Source: Bacillus sp. N1-1
GTDB lineage: Bacteria; Bacillota; Bacilli; Bacillales; Guptibacillaceae
Assembly (NCBI RefSeq): GCF_009818105.1
Contig: NZ_CP046564.1
Span: 1,674,001-1,738,000, forward strand
DNA length: 64,000 nucleotides
Reading direction: 5' to 3'
Numbering within the stretch: the stretch's first letter is position 1; every line of letters starts with the position of its first letter. Under the pieces are notes generated by a model. That model saw nothing but the letters and a program-made list of their open reading frames with translations. It made no database searches and was not told where the DNA came from. The position numbers and the translations under genes are program-made. Positions 34,740-43,074 of the stretch are shown piece after piece.

Positions 34740-35429
34740 TTATAACCTACAAATCGTGATTGGGCAGTCTTCGCAGTGGATGGCGCAGCGGAGGAATTCG
34801 AGGTCGTGGATGGTGATTTTTCCTTGTTTGACTGAGACGATGTTGGCTTTTTTTAGTTCGCTTAGGATGCGGTTGACGCTTTCTCTTGTAAGACCGCAGA
34901 AGTTGCCTAATTCTTGATTGGTAAGGGAAATATCGATTAGGATGTCATCTTTCTTTTTGACGCCATATGTATTGGAAAGACGAATTAAAGTGGAGTAGAG
35001 GGCTCCTTTTTTTCCGTGTAACAATAGATCTCGAAATTTAGATTGGTTTTTTCTAAAGTTTTCACCCATAAATTTCATAAATTGAGTGGCGAGGATGGCA
35101 TCGCTCGTTAATGTATCTTCAAGGTGAGCCTGTTTGACAAAGGTAGCTTTTACTCCATCAACTGCCCAGGCGTTTGCGGAGAAGTTAAGTTGTCCTGTAT
35201 AAAGAGCGAGTTCACCGATAAGATCACCTGGCTGACAAATTTGAAGCGTTAGTTCTCTACCATCTGAGGTCAGCTTGTTTAATCGAACGTTTCCAGACTG
35301 TATAAGAAAAAGGCGATCCGCTTTCATTCCATCCATATAAAGTGGTTCGTCTTTTTGAAATGAAATTGATTCGCCTTCTTCAGCAATCCACTTTTTCAGT
35401 GCATCTGAGTTGATCGTATCTTTTTTCAT
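34740..35429 (-). CDS. fnr: Fnr-type oxygen-responsive Crp-family regulator
   Basis: 229 residues: cyclic-nucleotide-type beta barrel (about 20-110), dimer helix, then a Crp helix-turn-helix (TNQELGNFCGLTRESVNRIL). The C-terminus CEDCPITICRL gives Cys-x2-Cys-x4-Cys, the spacing reported for the [4Fe-4S] ligands of B. subtilis Fnr, whose fourth ligand is an Asp; the matching FRDLLLHGKKGALYS segment is present. It should activate anaerobic respiration genes. GGGAGG precedes ATG 35429. The molybdenum cofactor genes nearby fit nitrate respiration. A structured repeat ends one base before its stop. Confidence 0.9.
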   Translation of the reverse strand: MKKDTINSDALKKWIAEEGESISFQKDEPLYMDGMKADRLFLIQSGNVRLNKLTSDGRELTLQICQPGDLIGELALYTGQLNFSANAWAVDGVKATFVKQAHLEDTLTSDAILATQFMKFMGENFRKNQSKFRDLLLHGKKGALYSTLIRLSNTYGVKKKDDILIDISLTNQELGNFCGLTRESVNRILSELKKANIVSVKQGKITIHDLEFLRCAIHCEDCPITICRL

Positions 35430-35533
35430 TTTCAGCCTCCCTGGATCAATTTACGTACTATTATCCCACGTTATCTTTCTCCACTACAACCGTCATTTCC
35501 TTGTATTTGTCATATCTATGATATAAAGCATAT

Positions 35534-35562
35534 AAAAAAACCGGCATTAGCCGGTTAAAAAA
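35534..35562 (-). terminator. terminator after uppP
   Basis: AACCGGC/GCCGGTT stem around TAAT with T-run in the minus direction, overlapping the uppP stop. Confidence 0.85.
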
Positions 35563-36349
35563 TAAGGACAAGTGCTCCTACGATAAAGCAATAAATGGAG
35601 AAATAAATCAAATTACCTCGAGCCATAATATTCATAAACCACTTTAATGAATAGTATGAAGCTGTAAGGGATAATAAAAAGGCTATAATATAAGGGATAA
35701 GCATATCGCCAAATTGAAGGTCGCCAATGCTGAGGATCATTGACCCTACGCTTACTGGAATAAACAATAAGAAAGAAAAGCGTAGCGCAGTTTCTTGCTT
35801 CATTCCAAGTCCCATGGCAGCTACAATCGTTGCTCCAGAGCGACTAATCCCAGGAATTAAGGCGACAGCCTGAGCTAGCCCTACAATTAGCGCATCTTTA
35901 AAGTTGAGAGCAGATTCGCCTTTTGATCCGCGCAAGTTACGTATAAGCCATAGCGCGATACCAGTAATGATCAGGGTAGCTCCTACTACTTTAAGACCCT
36001 TTAATTGTTCACCAATGAAATCTTCAAATAGTAATCCAAGAACCGCTGCAGGAATCGTTGCAACGATAAGGTAAACGATGAACATAAATTCGCTTTTGGA
36101 CTCTTTATCTCGAGAGACAACGTATCGTACCCCGTGAGAAGTGAGGCGAATCAGGTCGTCGCGGTAAATAAGAAGAACCGCAAGCAATGAGGCAAAGTTC
36201 ATTAAGATTTCAAAACTAAGTCCTTTAATTTCTAGCCCAAATACTTTCTGTGCTATGACAAGGTGTCCACTTGATGAGATTGGAATTGGTTCAGTGAAGC
36301 CTTGAAGTAAACCAAGAAAAGCGTATTTAAGTAATTCCAACAGTTCCAT
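35555..36349 (-). CDS. uppP: undecaprenyl-diphosphatase UppP (BacA)
   Basis: 264-residue membrane phosphatase recycling undecaprenyl pyrophosphate for cell wall synthesis; overexpression gives bacitracin tolerance. The two active-site motifs are intact: [19 protein letters not shown] near the N-terminus and [16 protein letters not shown] about midway. About eight membrane helices. ATG 36349 has GGAGGAG upstream and matches homologue starts; the frame from 36391 would add 14 atypical residues. Confidence 0.93.
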   Translation of the reverse strand: MELLELLKYAFLGLLQGFTEPIPISSSGHLVIAQKVFGLEIKGLSFEILMNFASLLAVLLIYRDDLIRLTSHGVRYVVSRDKESKSEFMFIVYLIVATIPAAVLGLLFEDFIGEQLKGLKVVGATLIITGIALWLIRNLRGSKGESALNFKDALIVGLAQAVALIPGISRSGATIVAAMGLGMKQETALRFSFLLFIPVSVGSMILSIGDLQFGDMLIPYIIAFLLSLTASYYSLKWFMNIMARGNLIYFSIYCFIVGALVLIF

Positions 36350-36520
36350 GAGTAATGCTCCTCCAGTAATTGTTACAAGATAAATTGACACATGTAACCA
36401 TTAAACACCAGTCCTTCCATTTTTGTAAAGGGAAATTTCTAGTCAAGTTACATAAAAGAGTATTCGCTGATGAATGCTGATAAAGGGGGCAAATTTAGAC
36501 AAGTGGAAGGAGGCAGATGT

Positions 36521-36709
36521 ATGGGCGGAGAAAATCGTCAATTTACACCTGGGCAAAAGGCACCAAACAATGGAATATACATTGAAATCGGAGAGACAGG
36601 TGGAATGGTGAAAGATCCGAAACAAATTGAACTTCGTGCCGGTGAGCCGTTTCCTGAATGTTCAAATCAAAATCGGAAGTGGTCAAGGGAACCTAAACCG
36701 CATCACTAA
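36521..36709 (+). CDS. yjzC: YjzC-like small protein
   Basis: 62 residues, matching the YjzC type (ENRQFTPGQKAPNNGIYIEI, GETGGMV, KQIELRAGEPFPE). ATG 36521 has AAGGAGG upstream; earlier in-frame starts lack one. Soluble, function unknown. Position fits the B. subtilis order yjzC-yjzD-yjaU before the comZ-fabH region. Confidence 0.82.
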   Translation: MGGENRQFTPGQKAPNNGIYIEIGETGGMVKDPKQIELRAGEPFPECSNQNRKWSREPKPHH

Positions 36710-36728
36710 TAGCAAAAAAGATTGTACA

Positions 36729-36763
36729 AAAAAACAAGCGCCGTAAGAGGCGCTTGTTTTTAC
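36729..36763. terminator. bidirectional terminator between yjzC and yjzD
   Basis: AACAAGCGCC/GGCGCTTGTT stem with flanking A and T runs between convergent genes. Confidence 0.88.
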
Positions 36764-36948
36764 TGTTCAGCAGGGTCGGAGATGAGACCTTCTCCTATTA
36801 CCATTGCCGCAACGGCTATTACTACTCCAAAGAGAGATGCGGCTCCAAATTCATAATGGCCGCCTTGCATTGATGCAAGTACGTAAAAAATCATATTACT
36901 CAGTAGAAAACCCCAAATAATTGCCCATAAAAAACGCACGAAATTCAC
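36760..36948 (-). CDS. yjzD: YjzD-like DUF2929 membrane protein
   Basis: 62 residues with two hydrophobic segments (FLWAIIWGFLLSNMIFYVL and ASLFGVVIAVAAMVIGEGLI), matching the DUF2929/YjzD type. Function unknown. Convergent with yjzC, as expected from the conserved neighbourhood. Confidence 0.75.
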   Translation of the reverse strand: MNFVRFLWAIIWGFLLSNMIFYVLASMQGGHYEFGAASLFGVVIAVAAMVIGEGLISDPAEQ

Positions 36949-37014
36949 CTCATTTGTAAACGTATTCTATCGAATATCATACCACAAAACTGTCCCATTC
37001 AACATCTATCAATT

Positions 37015-37476
37015 TTAATTCATCGTATAAAATAGCCACGATAAATAAGTCGCAAAGGAGGTCCAAAGAAAATAAGGGACTAGTAACCAGCCTGCGACAC
37101 GATTTTGTCTGCCTGCAAGAAAGATAAGAATGAGCGTAGTAATAGCGATGAAAAGTGCATCCATAAACGTTGCAAAAAGCGCGTGAAGATCAAATTGCAA
37201 GTAACTAAAGGCTTGATTCAATATGTAGTTAATACCCAGAAGTGAAATGTACTCACTATTATGGCGATCAAAGCCGCGTTTTTGGTAAACGATCGCTGTA
37301 GATAATGCGATGAAACCAAAAAGAATTGCCCAAATAATGCCGATTACAGAGCCGTCTGGTGTCCAGTCTGGCTTTGATAAAGAGGTATACCAATCGGCGT
37401 CAAAAGGAAATAGGAATCCGGAAATACTAAAAAGAAGGTACACAACTACAAAAACGAGAACAGTTGATTTTTTCAT
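37015..37476 (-). CDS. tspO: TspO/MBR family membrane protein
   Basis: 153 residues with five hydrophobic helices. TspO landmarks: WYTSLSKPDWTPDGSVIGIIWAIL (the W-x-P loop) and a last helix with PYFLWTSFATYLSW. Family members bind porphyrins and affect stress tolerance. The Trp/Phe residues said to degrade protoporphyrin appear partly retained. Insertion of this gene between yjzD and yjaU is a local difference from B. subtilis. Confidence 0.85.
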   Translation of the reverse strand: MKKSTVLVFVVVYLLFSISGFLFPFDADWYTSLSKPDWTPDGSVIGIIWAILFGFIALSTAIVYQKRGFDRHNSEYISLLGINYILNQAFSYLQFDLHALFATFMDALFIAITTLILIFLAGRQNRVAGWLLVPYFLWTSFATYLSWLFYTMN

Positions 37477-37689
37477 TCTTTATCACCACCTTCCTTTCCA
37501 TACCCAAAAATATCCTAACTCATGCAAAGGTATAGTTGGAAAAACGGAACATATAATGGTGGAAGGGGTTTTTTATCATTTTTTCAGTAAGTGAAAGATG
37601 AAATTCCCTATAAATAGGCACTTCACCCTTTCTTCCACATGCCACTTGCATACGTTATACAGAAAGTGATAAAAGGGCGAGGGGAGAGT

Positions 37690-38412
37690 ATGTGTATTCG
37701 TAAACGAGCCTATCAATTAGACGGGGAGTGGACGATCGTTCTCGTCCCTGAACGGCCTAACGGGTTTGGCATTTTCATTATAGGTGGTTTAACCCATTTT
37801 GTAGACGCTGATACGAGTTTTTGGTTGCAAAATCACACCCGTCAAGGAATGGTTGCTGATTTTCTTGATGCAGGCTATACCGTATACACAAGCAACTTAT
37901 ATGGTCGGCACTGGGGGTCACCAAAAGCTGTGAAATTAACGGAAAGAATCTATAATCTGGTGCATAAACAAGAAATTCTTAATCCAAGGATCCATGTAGT
38001 CGCAGAGGGAATGGGGGTTCTTGCTGCGAATGCTTTCTTAAACAATCGTCAACCCCTCATTCGTTCAGCCGCAATATTAAATCCTTGTTTTGATGTGAAA
38101 AGTCTTGTTCATCAAGAACAGATGAATCGCCTCTTTTATAAAAGGTTAGTAAAAGAAATGGCTAGAGCATATGAAATTCAAAGTGAAGAGGTTATACCTA
38201 AAATAGAAGAAAAAGAAATGATAACGTCTACTTGTCCGATTAAAGTATGGCATCATTCGCTTAAAAGTCCGTACTCGCTTGAACAAATTCGAGTGTATGA
38301 ACGTGTTCAGAGGGAATTAGGCTATCCCATTGAACTTGCACTATTAAGCGATAGTTATCAATCCCTAGGTAAAAAGATGATTCGATTTTTTCAAGAACAT
38401 GAAAATCTCTAA
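37690..38412 (+). CDS. yjaU: YjaU-like alpha/beta-hydrolase fold protein, nucleophile apparently missing
   Basis: 240 residues with an alpha/beta-hydrolase layout (GFGIFIIGGLTHF, TVYTSNLYGRHWGS, RIHVVAEGMGVLAANAF). The nucleophile elbow, normally GxSxG, reads AEGMGV, so Ser is Gly. The protein may be non-catalytic or use another residue. ATG 37690 has GAGGGGAGAG upstream; the frame from 37639 adds 17 residues without a ribosome site. Identified as YjaU mainly from synteny. Confidence 0.65.
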   Translation: MCIRKRAYQLDGEWTIVLVPERPNGFGIFIIGGLTHFVDADTSFWLQNHTRQGMVADFLDAGYTVYTSNLYGRHWGSPKAVKLTERIYNLVHKQEILNPRIHVVAEGMGVLAANAFLNNRQPLIRSAAILNPCFDVKSLVHQEQMNRLFYKRLVKEMARAYEIQSEEVIPKIEEKEMITSTCPIKVWHHSLKSPYSLEQIRVYERVQRELGYPIELALLSDSYQSLGKKMIRFFQEHENL

Positions 38413-38416
38413 GTAA

Positions 38417-39603
38417 CTAACGCTTCAGCCTTGTAATGTCCATCGCTGGATGATGCCCGTATAAAATAAGGTCTTTAAGGATTTCAGCACCAAGCATACT
38501 GTAAACTGTACCGTTTCCACCATATCCAAGCATAAAATAGACGCCGTCATATTTGGGATGCTTCCCAATGTAAGGGAGACCGTCTTTCGTTGAGCCGAAG
38601 ATTGCACTCCATTCAAAAGCAATTGACGTTTCAATGGAGGGAAACAGATCATGGAGTTTATTCAACAATTGTTGACCTTGCTGCTCTAGCTTTTCTTCTT
38701 TATTTAAATTGGCATCCAACCCACCGATGAGGATACGGCGATCTGGTGTTGTCCTTAAATAGTAGTAAGGGCGCTCCGTCTCCCAAATGAGTGATTGGTT
38801 GTGCCAACCAGGAAATCGGTCAATGGGTTCTGTTGCGATTGTATAGGTGCGCTCTAAAAGGGCGCCTTTTGTTTTGGCAAACTCCTGTGTTCCATAGCCA
38901 GTTGCATAGATAACGTGTTTCGTACGAATTTCTCCCTTTTCAGTTTGGAAAATCAGTTCCCTATTATGAAATTGGTGAGAAAGCACTTCAGTATGTTCAA
39001 ATACGTTAACACCTAGATCGGCGCTGCATGACTTGCAAGAGCCAGGGCGAATTTATAGGGATTTACTTCTGCCTCGGCTTTCGTGTAGATTGCCGCAGGT
39101 GGCTTGAATGAGTAGAGGTTTTCAATGGCGGTGGAGTCTAAATAATCAGCGTTAAAACCATATTATTAAAGCATCGTACTCCTTTTTCAGTTTTTTAACA
39201 TGATGTTCATTACTTGCGAAATAAAGGCTCTCCGTCCGCTTGAAATCGGTATTTTCTTTTAGAGTGGCATTATACTTATCAAGTTCATCAATTGCCTTTA
39301 AACAAAGCTTATAGAAATAGACAGCTTTTTCTTTTCCAATCCGGTCGATAAGGTCTATTAACATGGCATCATTAGAAAATTGAAGAAGACCATTGTTTAC
39401 AGAATACTTCCAGATGCAATCGTATCTTTTTCAATTAAAACGGTATCGATCTGGTAGTCTGCAAGAATTCTTGCCATAATTGATCCTGACATTCCACCAC
39501 CAATGATTAACACATCACATGTGACTGCGGTTGTAAGTTCTGGAAATGCCCGTGACTTTTGCACAGTTGTTGGCCAAAATAAATTTCCGTGATGTAGCTC
39601 CAT
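38417..39603 (-). pseudogene. decayed FAD-dependent amino-acid/glycine oxidase (DAO family)
   Basis: Three pieces of one flavoprotein lie in different frames. 39397-39603 holds the FAD motif (DVLIIGGGMSGSIMA); 39152-39364 the middle part; 38417-38986 the C-terminal DAO domain (HVIYATGYG, KDGLPYIGKH, GYGGNGTVYSMLG). Reading across the breaks recovers protein: NNGLLQFSNDAMLID past ~39396, YGFNADYLDSTAIENLY past ~39160, and ADLGVNVFEHTEVLS past ~39024. At least three frameshifts are needed, so it is not expressed as one enzyme. The surviving motifs are typical of DadA/YurR-like oxidases. Confidence 0.85.
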
Positions 39604-39699
39604 GATGAGAATCCTCCCTTTTCAATCAGCGACATTGTGAACGCTATTAGAATGATCGTACTGAAACAAAAGTATTCTTAAAGAAATTGAGGTGGGAAA

Positions 39700-40611
39700 A
39701 TGAAGAAAGTTTTTATAACAGGTGGGTTAGGCTTTATTGGTTATCATTTAACAGATTTTCTTTTAAATAAAGGAATAGAAGTCGTAGTAATAGATGGGAA
39801 ATTAGATGAAAGAAGAAAAGCTGAATATGAGATGAAAGAAATGATGCTTCTGAGAAACGCGAATTACAAACAAATAAACAGTCGGATAGAGGAAGCTTCA
39901 CTAGGTCATCTATCGAAAGACTGTGATACGATTTTTCACCTTAGTGCACCAAAAGTTATCAATGTGAAACAAGGTTCAAAAATGATTGAAAATAGTCTGG
40001 ATTGCACTCGAAACGTAGTGGAAAATTCCAAAGGAAAAGTGCTCGTTCATTTGTCAAGCACAGAAGTATTTGGGACACGGTATGGGAGTATTACAGAAAG
40101 AACGCCTCATCATCCTCATTCGAATGTTGGAAAGCTAAAATCAGCAGAGGAACAAATTCTTTTAAATCGTAAAAGTGATATCGTAAAAATTTTACGTCTT
40201 CCGCTTGTATATGGTCCGTGGCAACCATCCCATCATGTTTTCCAATATTATTTCTTACATCATAAGCTTCCACTGAAATATGAAGAAGAAGGGGTAAACT
40301 TTCATTTCGATGCTGTATATGTAAAAGACGTTTGTGAGTCCATTTATCAAGCCGCAACACGGCGTGAACATTCAGAAACGTTCAATCTAACAAGTGGAAG
40401 AGAAGGAGAATGGCAAAGAGGAGTCGAATGGTGTATAGGAGATTCAATAGACTTACATGATGAAAAGAAATTAAGGTGTGGGATTTCAAACAAACAATGT
40501 GCAAGTAAGCTTGGTTTTACCAACATCACTTCTATTGAAGAAGGATTGCACCAACAGCGTCTGCACACTGAAAAAATGATCGCATTTGATCCTTCAATCT
40601 ACTTAACGTAA
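39700..40611 (+). CDS. NAD-dependent epimerase/dehydratase-like protein, catalytic Tyr replaced
   Basis: 303-residue extended SDR. The Rossmann motif GGLGFIGYH is intact and HLSAP, HLSSTEVFG follow. The catalytic YxxxK, usually in PYGxSK, reads NVGKLKSAEEQ: the Tyr is Val while the Lys remains, so classical epimerase chemistry is doubtful. The C-terminal substrate region is divergent. AGGTGGG precedes ATG 39700. It sits where B. subtilis has yjaV, before comZ, but I cannot confirm orthology. Confidence 0.7.
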   Translation: MKKVFITGGLGFIGYHLTDFLLNKGIEVVVIDGKLDERRKAEYEMKEMMLLRNANYKQINSRIEEASLGHLSKDCDTIFHLSAPKVINVKQGSKMIENSLDCTRNVVENSKGKVLVHLSSTEVFGTRYGSITERTPHHPHSNVGKLKSAEEQILLNRKSDIVKILRLPLVYGPWQPSHHVFQYYFLHHKLPLKYEEEGVNFHFDAVYVKDVCESIYQAATRREHSETFNLTSGREGEWQRGVEWCIGDSIDLHDEKKLRCGISNKQCASKLGFTNITSIEEGLHQQRLHTEKMIAFDPSIYLT

Positions 40612-40640
40612 TTTCACTGACTGAGAAGGGAAGATTCTGC

Positions 40641-41195
40641 ATGATTGAAAAAACACTAGGTAATTATGATGTACATGATTCCTCTCATGGCCTTCAAGCT
40701 TTAAAGGAAACGAGAGAAAAACTTCTTTCAATGGTAAGTGACATTGAATTTCAGGAACTTCACTATGGATACTCAAGTTTTCCTACAGTTGGAGCCTATT
40801 TACTTCATATTGCACAAATCGAGCTTTGGTGGGTAAAGAATGCGCTTATGGGTGAGAGCGTAACAGAGGAAGAGAAAGAGCGGTACTATTTTCAGGAAGC
40901 ACAAGTCATCGCTGCACCCGATGACAAAGAACTTTCCTGGTTTTTAGCTCGCCTTGCCGAAGCGCGTGATTATATTCGAGCGTATTTTAATCAGTTGTCA
41001 GACGTGGAATACCGGAAGCCTGGACCAGAAATTACGATTAATGGGGAAACGTTTCGCTATTCTCCTGAATGGATTATTAGCCATTTAATTGATCATGAAG
41101 CTTACCATAGAGGACAGGCTGCAATGGTATTGAAAATGGTTTCCGGACAGCGAGAAGCATGGGAGCATTTCAATACGCCGTATTTGTCGTTATAA
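40641..41195 (+). CDS. DinB/YfiT-type metal-binding four-helix protein
   Basis: 184 residues of the DinB superfamily: four-helix bundle with three metal-binding His, here in AYLLHIAQIE (about residue 57) and HLIDHEAYHRGQ (about 154-158). Members include thiol-transferases and mostly unknown hydrolases. GAAGGGAAG lies upstream of ATG 40641. It is 29 nt after the epimerase-like gene and 45 nt before comZ. Confidence 0.83.
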   Translation: MIEKTLGNYDVHDSSHGLQALKETREKLLSMVSDIEFQELHYGYSSFPTVGAYLLHIAQIELWWVKNALMGESVTEEEKERYYFQEAQVIAAPDDKELSWFLARLAEARDYIRAYFNQLSDVEYRKPGPEITINGETFRYSPEWIISHLIDHEAYHRGQAAMVLKMVSGQREAWEHFNTPYLSL

Positions 41196-41240
41196 TAGAG
41201 GATGAGCCTTTTAGGCGAAAGTGAATTAGGAGTGAACGAA

Positions 41241-41417
41241 ATGGATCAAAACATGAGATTTATGCAAATTGCAATGAAGTATTTACCTGAAGCGAAACAA
41301 TCGCTCGGTGAACAGGACATTGAACTTGATCTTGAAAAAATGCAGCCGCTACTTCAGCTCTTTCTTAAAGCGATGGAAGATGCTTATGAGCTTGGAAAGC
41401 AGGATGCACAGGAATAA
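41241..41417 (+). CDS. comZ: ComZ, late competence gene repressor
   Basis: 58 residues matching ComZ (about 63 in B. subtilis), with MRFMQIAMKYLPEAKQ and FLKAMEDAYELG. In B. subtilis it dampens comG expression. ATG 41241 has TTAGGAG upstream. Location just before fabH agrees with B. subtilis, but no med gene is present upstream. Confidence 0.85.
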   Translation: MDQNMRFMQIAMKYLPEAKQSLGEQDIELDLEKMQPLLQLFLKAMEDAYELGKQDAQE

Positions 41418-41429
41418 GGAGAGAATAAA

Positions 41430-41573
41430 ATGGGCCGTAAAGCTTTCTGGATCTGGTTTGTCCCACTAGGTGGCTTATTGATTGGCATTTTAATCGGCAG
41501 TTTTAGTTTAATGGTCATCTCTGGCATCTTATTATTTATTAGTGCGGGAAGCATGCTGTTTCTTTCCAAATGA
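41430..41573 (+). CDS. small membrane protein, 47 aa
   Basis: MGRKAFWIWFVPLGGLLIGI... to ...MLFLSK: nearly entirely hydrophobic, two membrane helices with a positive N-terminus. AAGGAGAG lies 8 nt before ATG 41430, and it starts 12 nt after comZ, so it is likely co-transcribed. It occupies the place of the short yjzB gene of B. subtilis, but I do not recognise sequence similarity. Confidence 0.65.
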   Translation: MGRKAFWIWFVPLGGLLIGILIGSFSLMVISGILLFISAGSMLFLSK

Positions 41574-41605
41574 ATTGAAAAGACGTGATGCCACGTCTTT
41601 TCAAT
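41574..41605. terminator. bidirectional terminator
   Basis: AATTGAAAAGACGTG and CACGTCTTTTCAATT around ATGC, between the comZ-side operon and the convergent YppG-like gene. Confidence 0.88.
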
Positions 41606-41928
41606 TATTTTACGAATAAGTTAAGCAATGATCCCATTTGTTTTACCATAGGTGTGATCTGTTGAACTGTATTCATCATTTTAGGGAAGTCATATTGGCC
41701 GTTTTGCTTTTTGAACTGGTTCATAAATGGCTGCCCACCGGGATACCCTTGATAAGGGCCGTATGGTTGTTGGTAATAAGGGTGGGGATAGTAGGGCTGC
41801 CCACCAGGATAATAATTTTGTCCCTGATAGGGTGGATAAGGCGGATAAGGTGTGAACGGTTGTTGCTGATACGGTTGATAGCCAGAGGGTTGATTATAAT
41901 AAGGCTGTTGCTGATAATACGGATACAT
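41605..41928 (-). CDS. YppG-like Tyr/Pro/Gln-rich protein, possible spore coat protein
   Basis: 107 residues. Residues 1-70 are low-complexity Tyr/Pro/Gln/Gly repeats; the tail (QFKKQNGQYDFPKMMNTVQQ, then hydrophobic MGSLLNLFV) matches the YppG type, which is linked to the spore coat. ATG 41928 has AAGGAGG upstream. The composition resembles other coat proteins, so a spore role is likely but inferred. Confidence 0.75.
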   Translation of the reverse strand: MYPYYQQQPYYNQPSGYQPYQQQPFTPYPPYPPYQGQNYYPGGQPYYPHPYYQQPYGPYQGYPGGQPFMNQFKKQNGQYDFPKMMNTVQQITPMVKQMGSLLNLFVK

Positions 41929-42038
41929 CCATCTATCCTCCTTCATTCAAGTTTACTTATAACTTAGCTTATGAACCTCCTACGCTAAAGGTGTGTGCTA
42001 GGCAGTCAGGTAGACAAATCGTTCAATATGGCTTAAAA

Positions 42039-42055
42039 TTAGTACCAGCTACTAA
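42039..42055 (+). promoter_or_regulatory. FapR operator
   Basis: TTAGTACCAGCTACTAA, matching the FapR consensus TTAGTACCTGATACTAA at all but two central positions. FapR represses fatty acid synthesis genes until malonyl-CoA accumulates. Confidence 0.85.
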
Positions 42056-42101
42056 AGATTGGTTTTAAGTACGAAAATATCCTATAAAGGGGAAATTCAA
42101 G

Positions 42102-43040
42102 ATGAACGCTGGTTTACTAGGTGTAGGACATTATGTACCAGAACGTGTATTAACCAACCAGGACTTAGAGAAAATGGTTGATACATCTGACGAATGGATC
42201 CGCACTCGAACAGGTATCGAGGAAAGAAGAATCGCAGATGATGATATGAATACATCGGATATGGCTTATTTAGCTTCAAAAAAAGCCCTTGAAGATGCTA
42301 ATATAAAAGCGGAAGATCTGGATCTTATTTTAGTTGCGACCGTAACTCCAGACTATCCATTCCCATCTGTTGGCTGTTTGCTTCAAGAGAAACTAGGAGC
42401 AACAAATGCTGCCGCAATGGATTTAAGTGCAGCTTGTGCAGGTTTCATGTATGGCATGATTACAGCTGGACAGTTCATTAACAACGATACTTACAAAAAT
42501 ATCCTAGTTGTAGGGGTTGAAAAACTTTCGAAAATCACGGACTGGGAAGATCGAAACACCGCGGTTCTCTTTGGTGATGGTGCTGGAGCTGCCGTCATTG
42601 GTCCAGTAACAGAAGGAAGAGGGATCCTTTCATTTGAACTTGGTTCAGATGGGGCAGGTGCCAAGCATCTCTACCAGGAGCCAAATGGCTTTATGGCAAT
42701 GAACGGCAGAGAAGTGTTTAAGTTTGCAGTAAGACAAATGGGTCAATCAGCTATTAATGTGATTGATAAGGCCGGTTTAACGAAGGAAGATGTTGATTTC
42801 TTAATTCCTCATCAGGCAAACATTCGAATCATGGAAGCATCCAGACAACGACTGGAACTCCCAGTTGAAAAGATGGCAACAACGGTGAAGAAATATGGAA
42901 ATACATCATCATCAACCATTCCAATTGCGCTTTCAGAAGCGATGGAAGAAGGCAGAGTGAAGGATGACGATGTAGTGATTCTTGTTGGTTTCGGAGGCGG
43001 TTTAACTTGGGGAGCCGTTGCCCTCAAATTAGGACGCTAA
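42102..43040 (+). CDS. fabH: beta-ketoacyl-ACP synthase III (FabH)
   Basis: 312 residues. FabH condenses a branched or straight acyl-CoA primer with malonyl-ACP to start fatty acid synthesis. The Cys-His-Asn triad is visible: [19 protein letters not shown] and [20 protein letters not shown] precedes ATG 42102. FapR site 47 nt upstream. Followed by fabF after 34 nt. Confidence 0.95.
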   Translation: MNAGLLGVGHYVPERVLTNQDLEKMVDTSDEWIRTRTGIEERRIADDDMNTSDMAYLASKKALEDANIKAEDLDLILVATVTPDYPFPSVGCLLQEKLGATNAAAMDLSAACAGFMYGMITAGQFINNDTYKNILVVGVEKLSKITDWEDRNTAVLFGDGAGAAVIGPVTEGRGILSFELGSDGAGAKHLYQEPNGFMAMNGREVFKFAVRQMGQSAINVIDKAGLTKEDVDFLIPHQANIRIMEASRQRLELPVEKMATTVKKYGNTSSSTIPIALSEAMEEGRVKDDDVVILVGFGGGLTWGAVALKLGR

Positions 43041-43074
43041 AACTGTAGTAGTGAAAAAAGGAGCGCTGGTAAAA

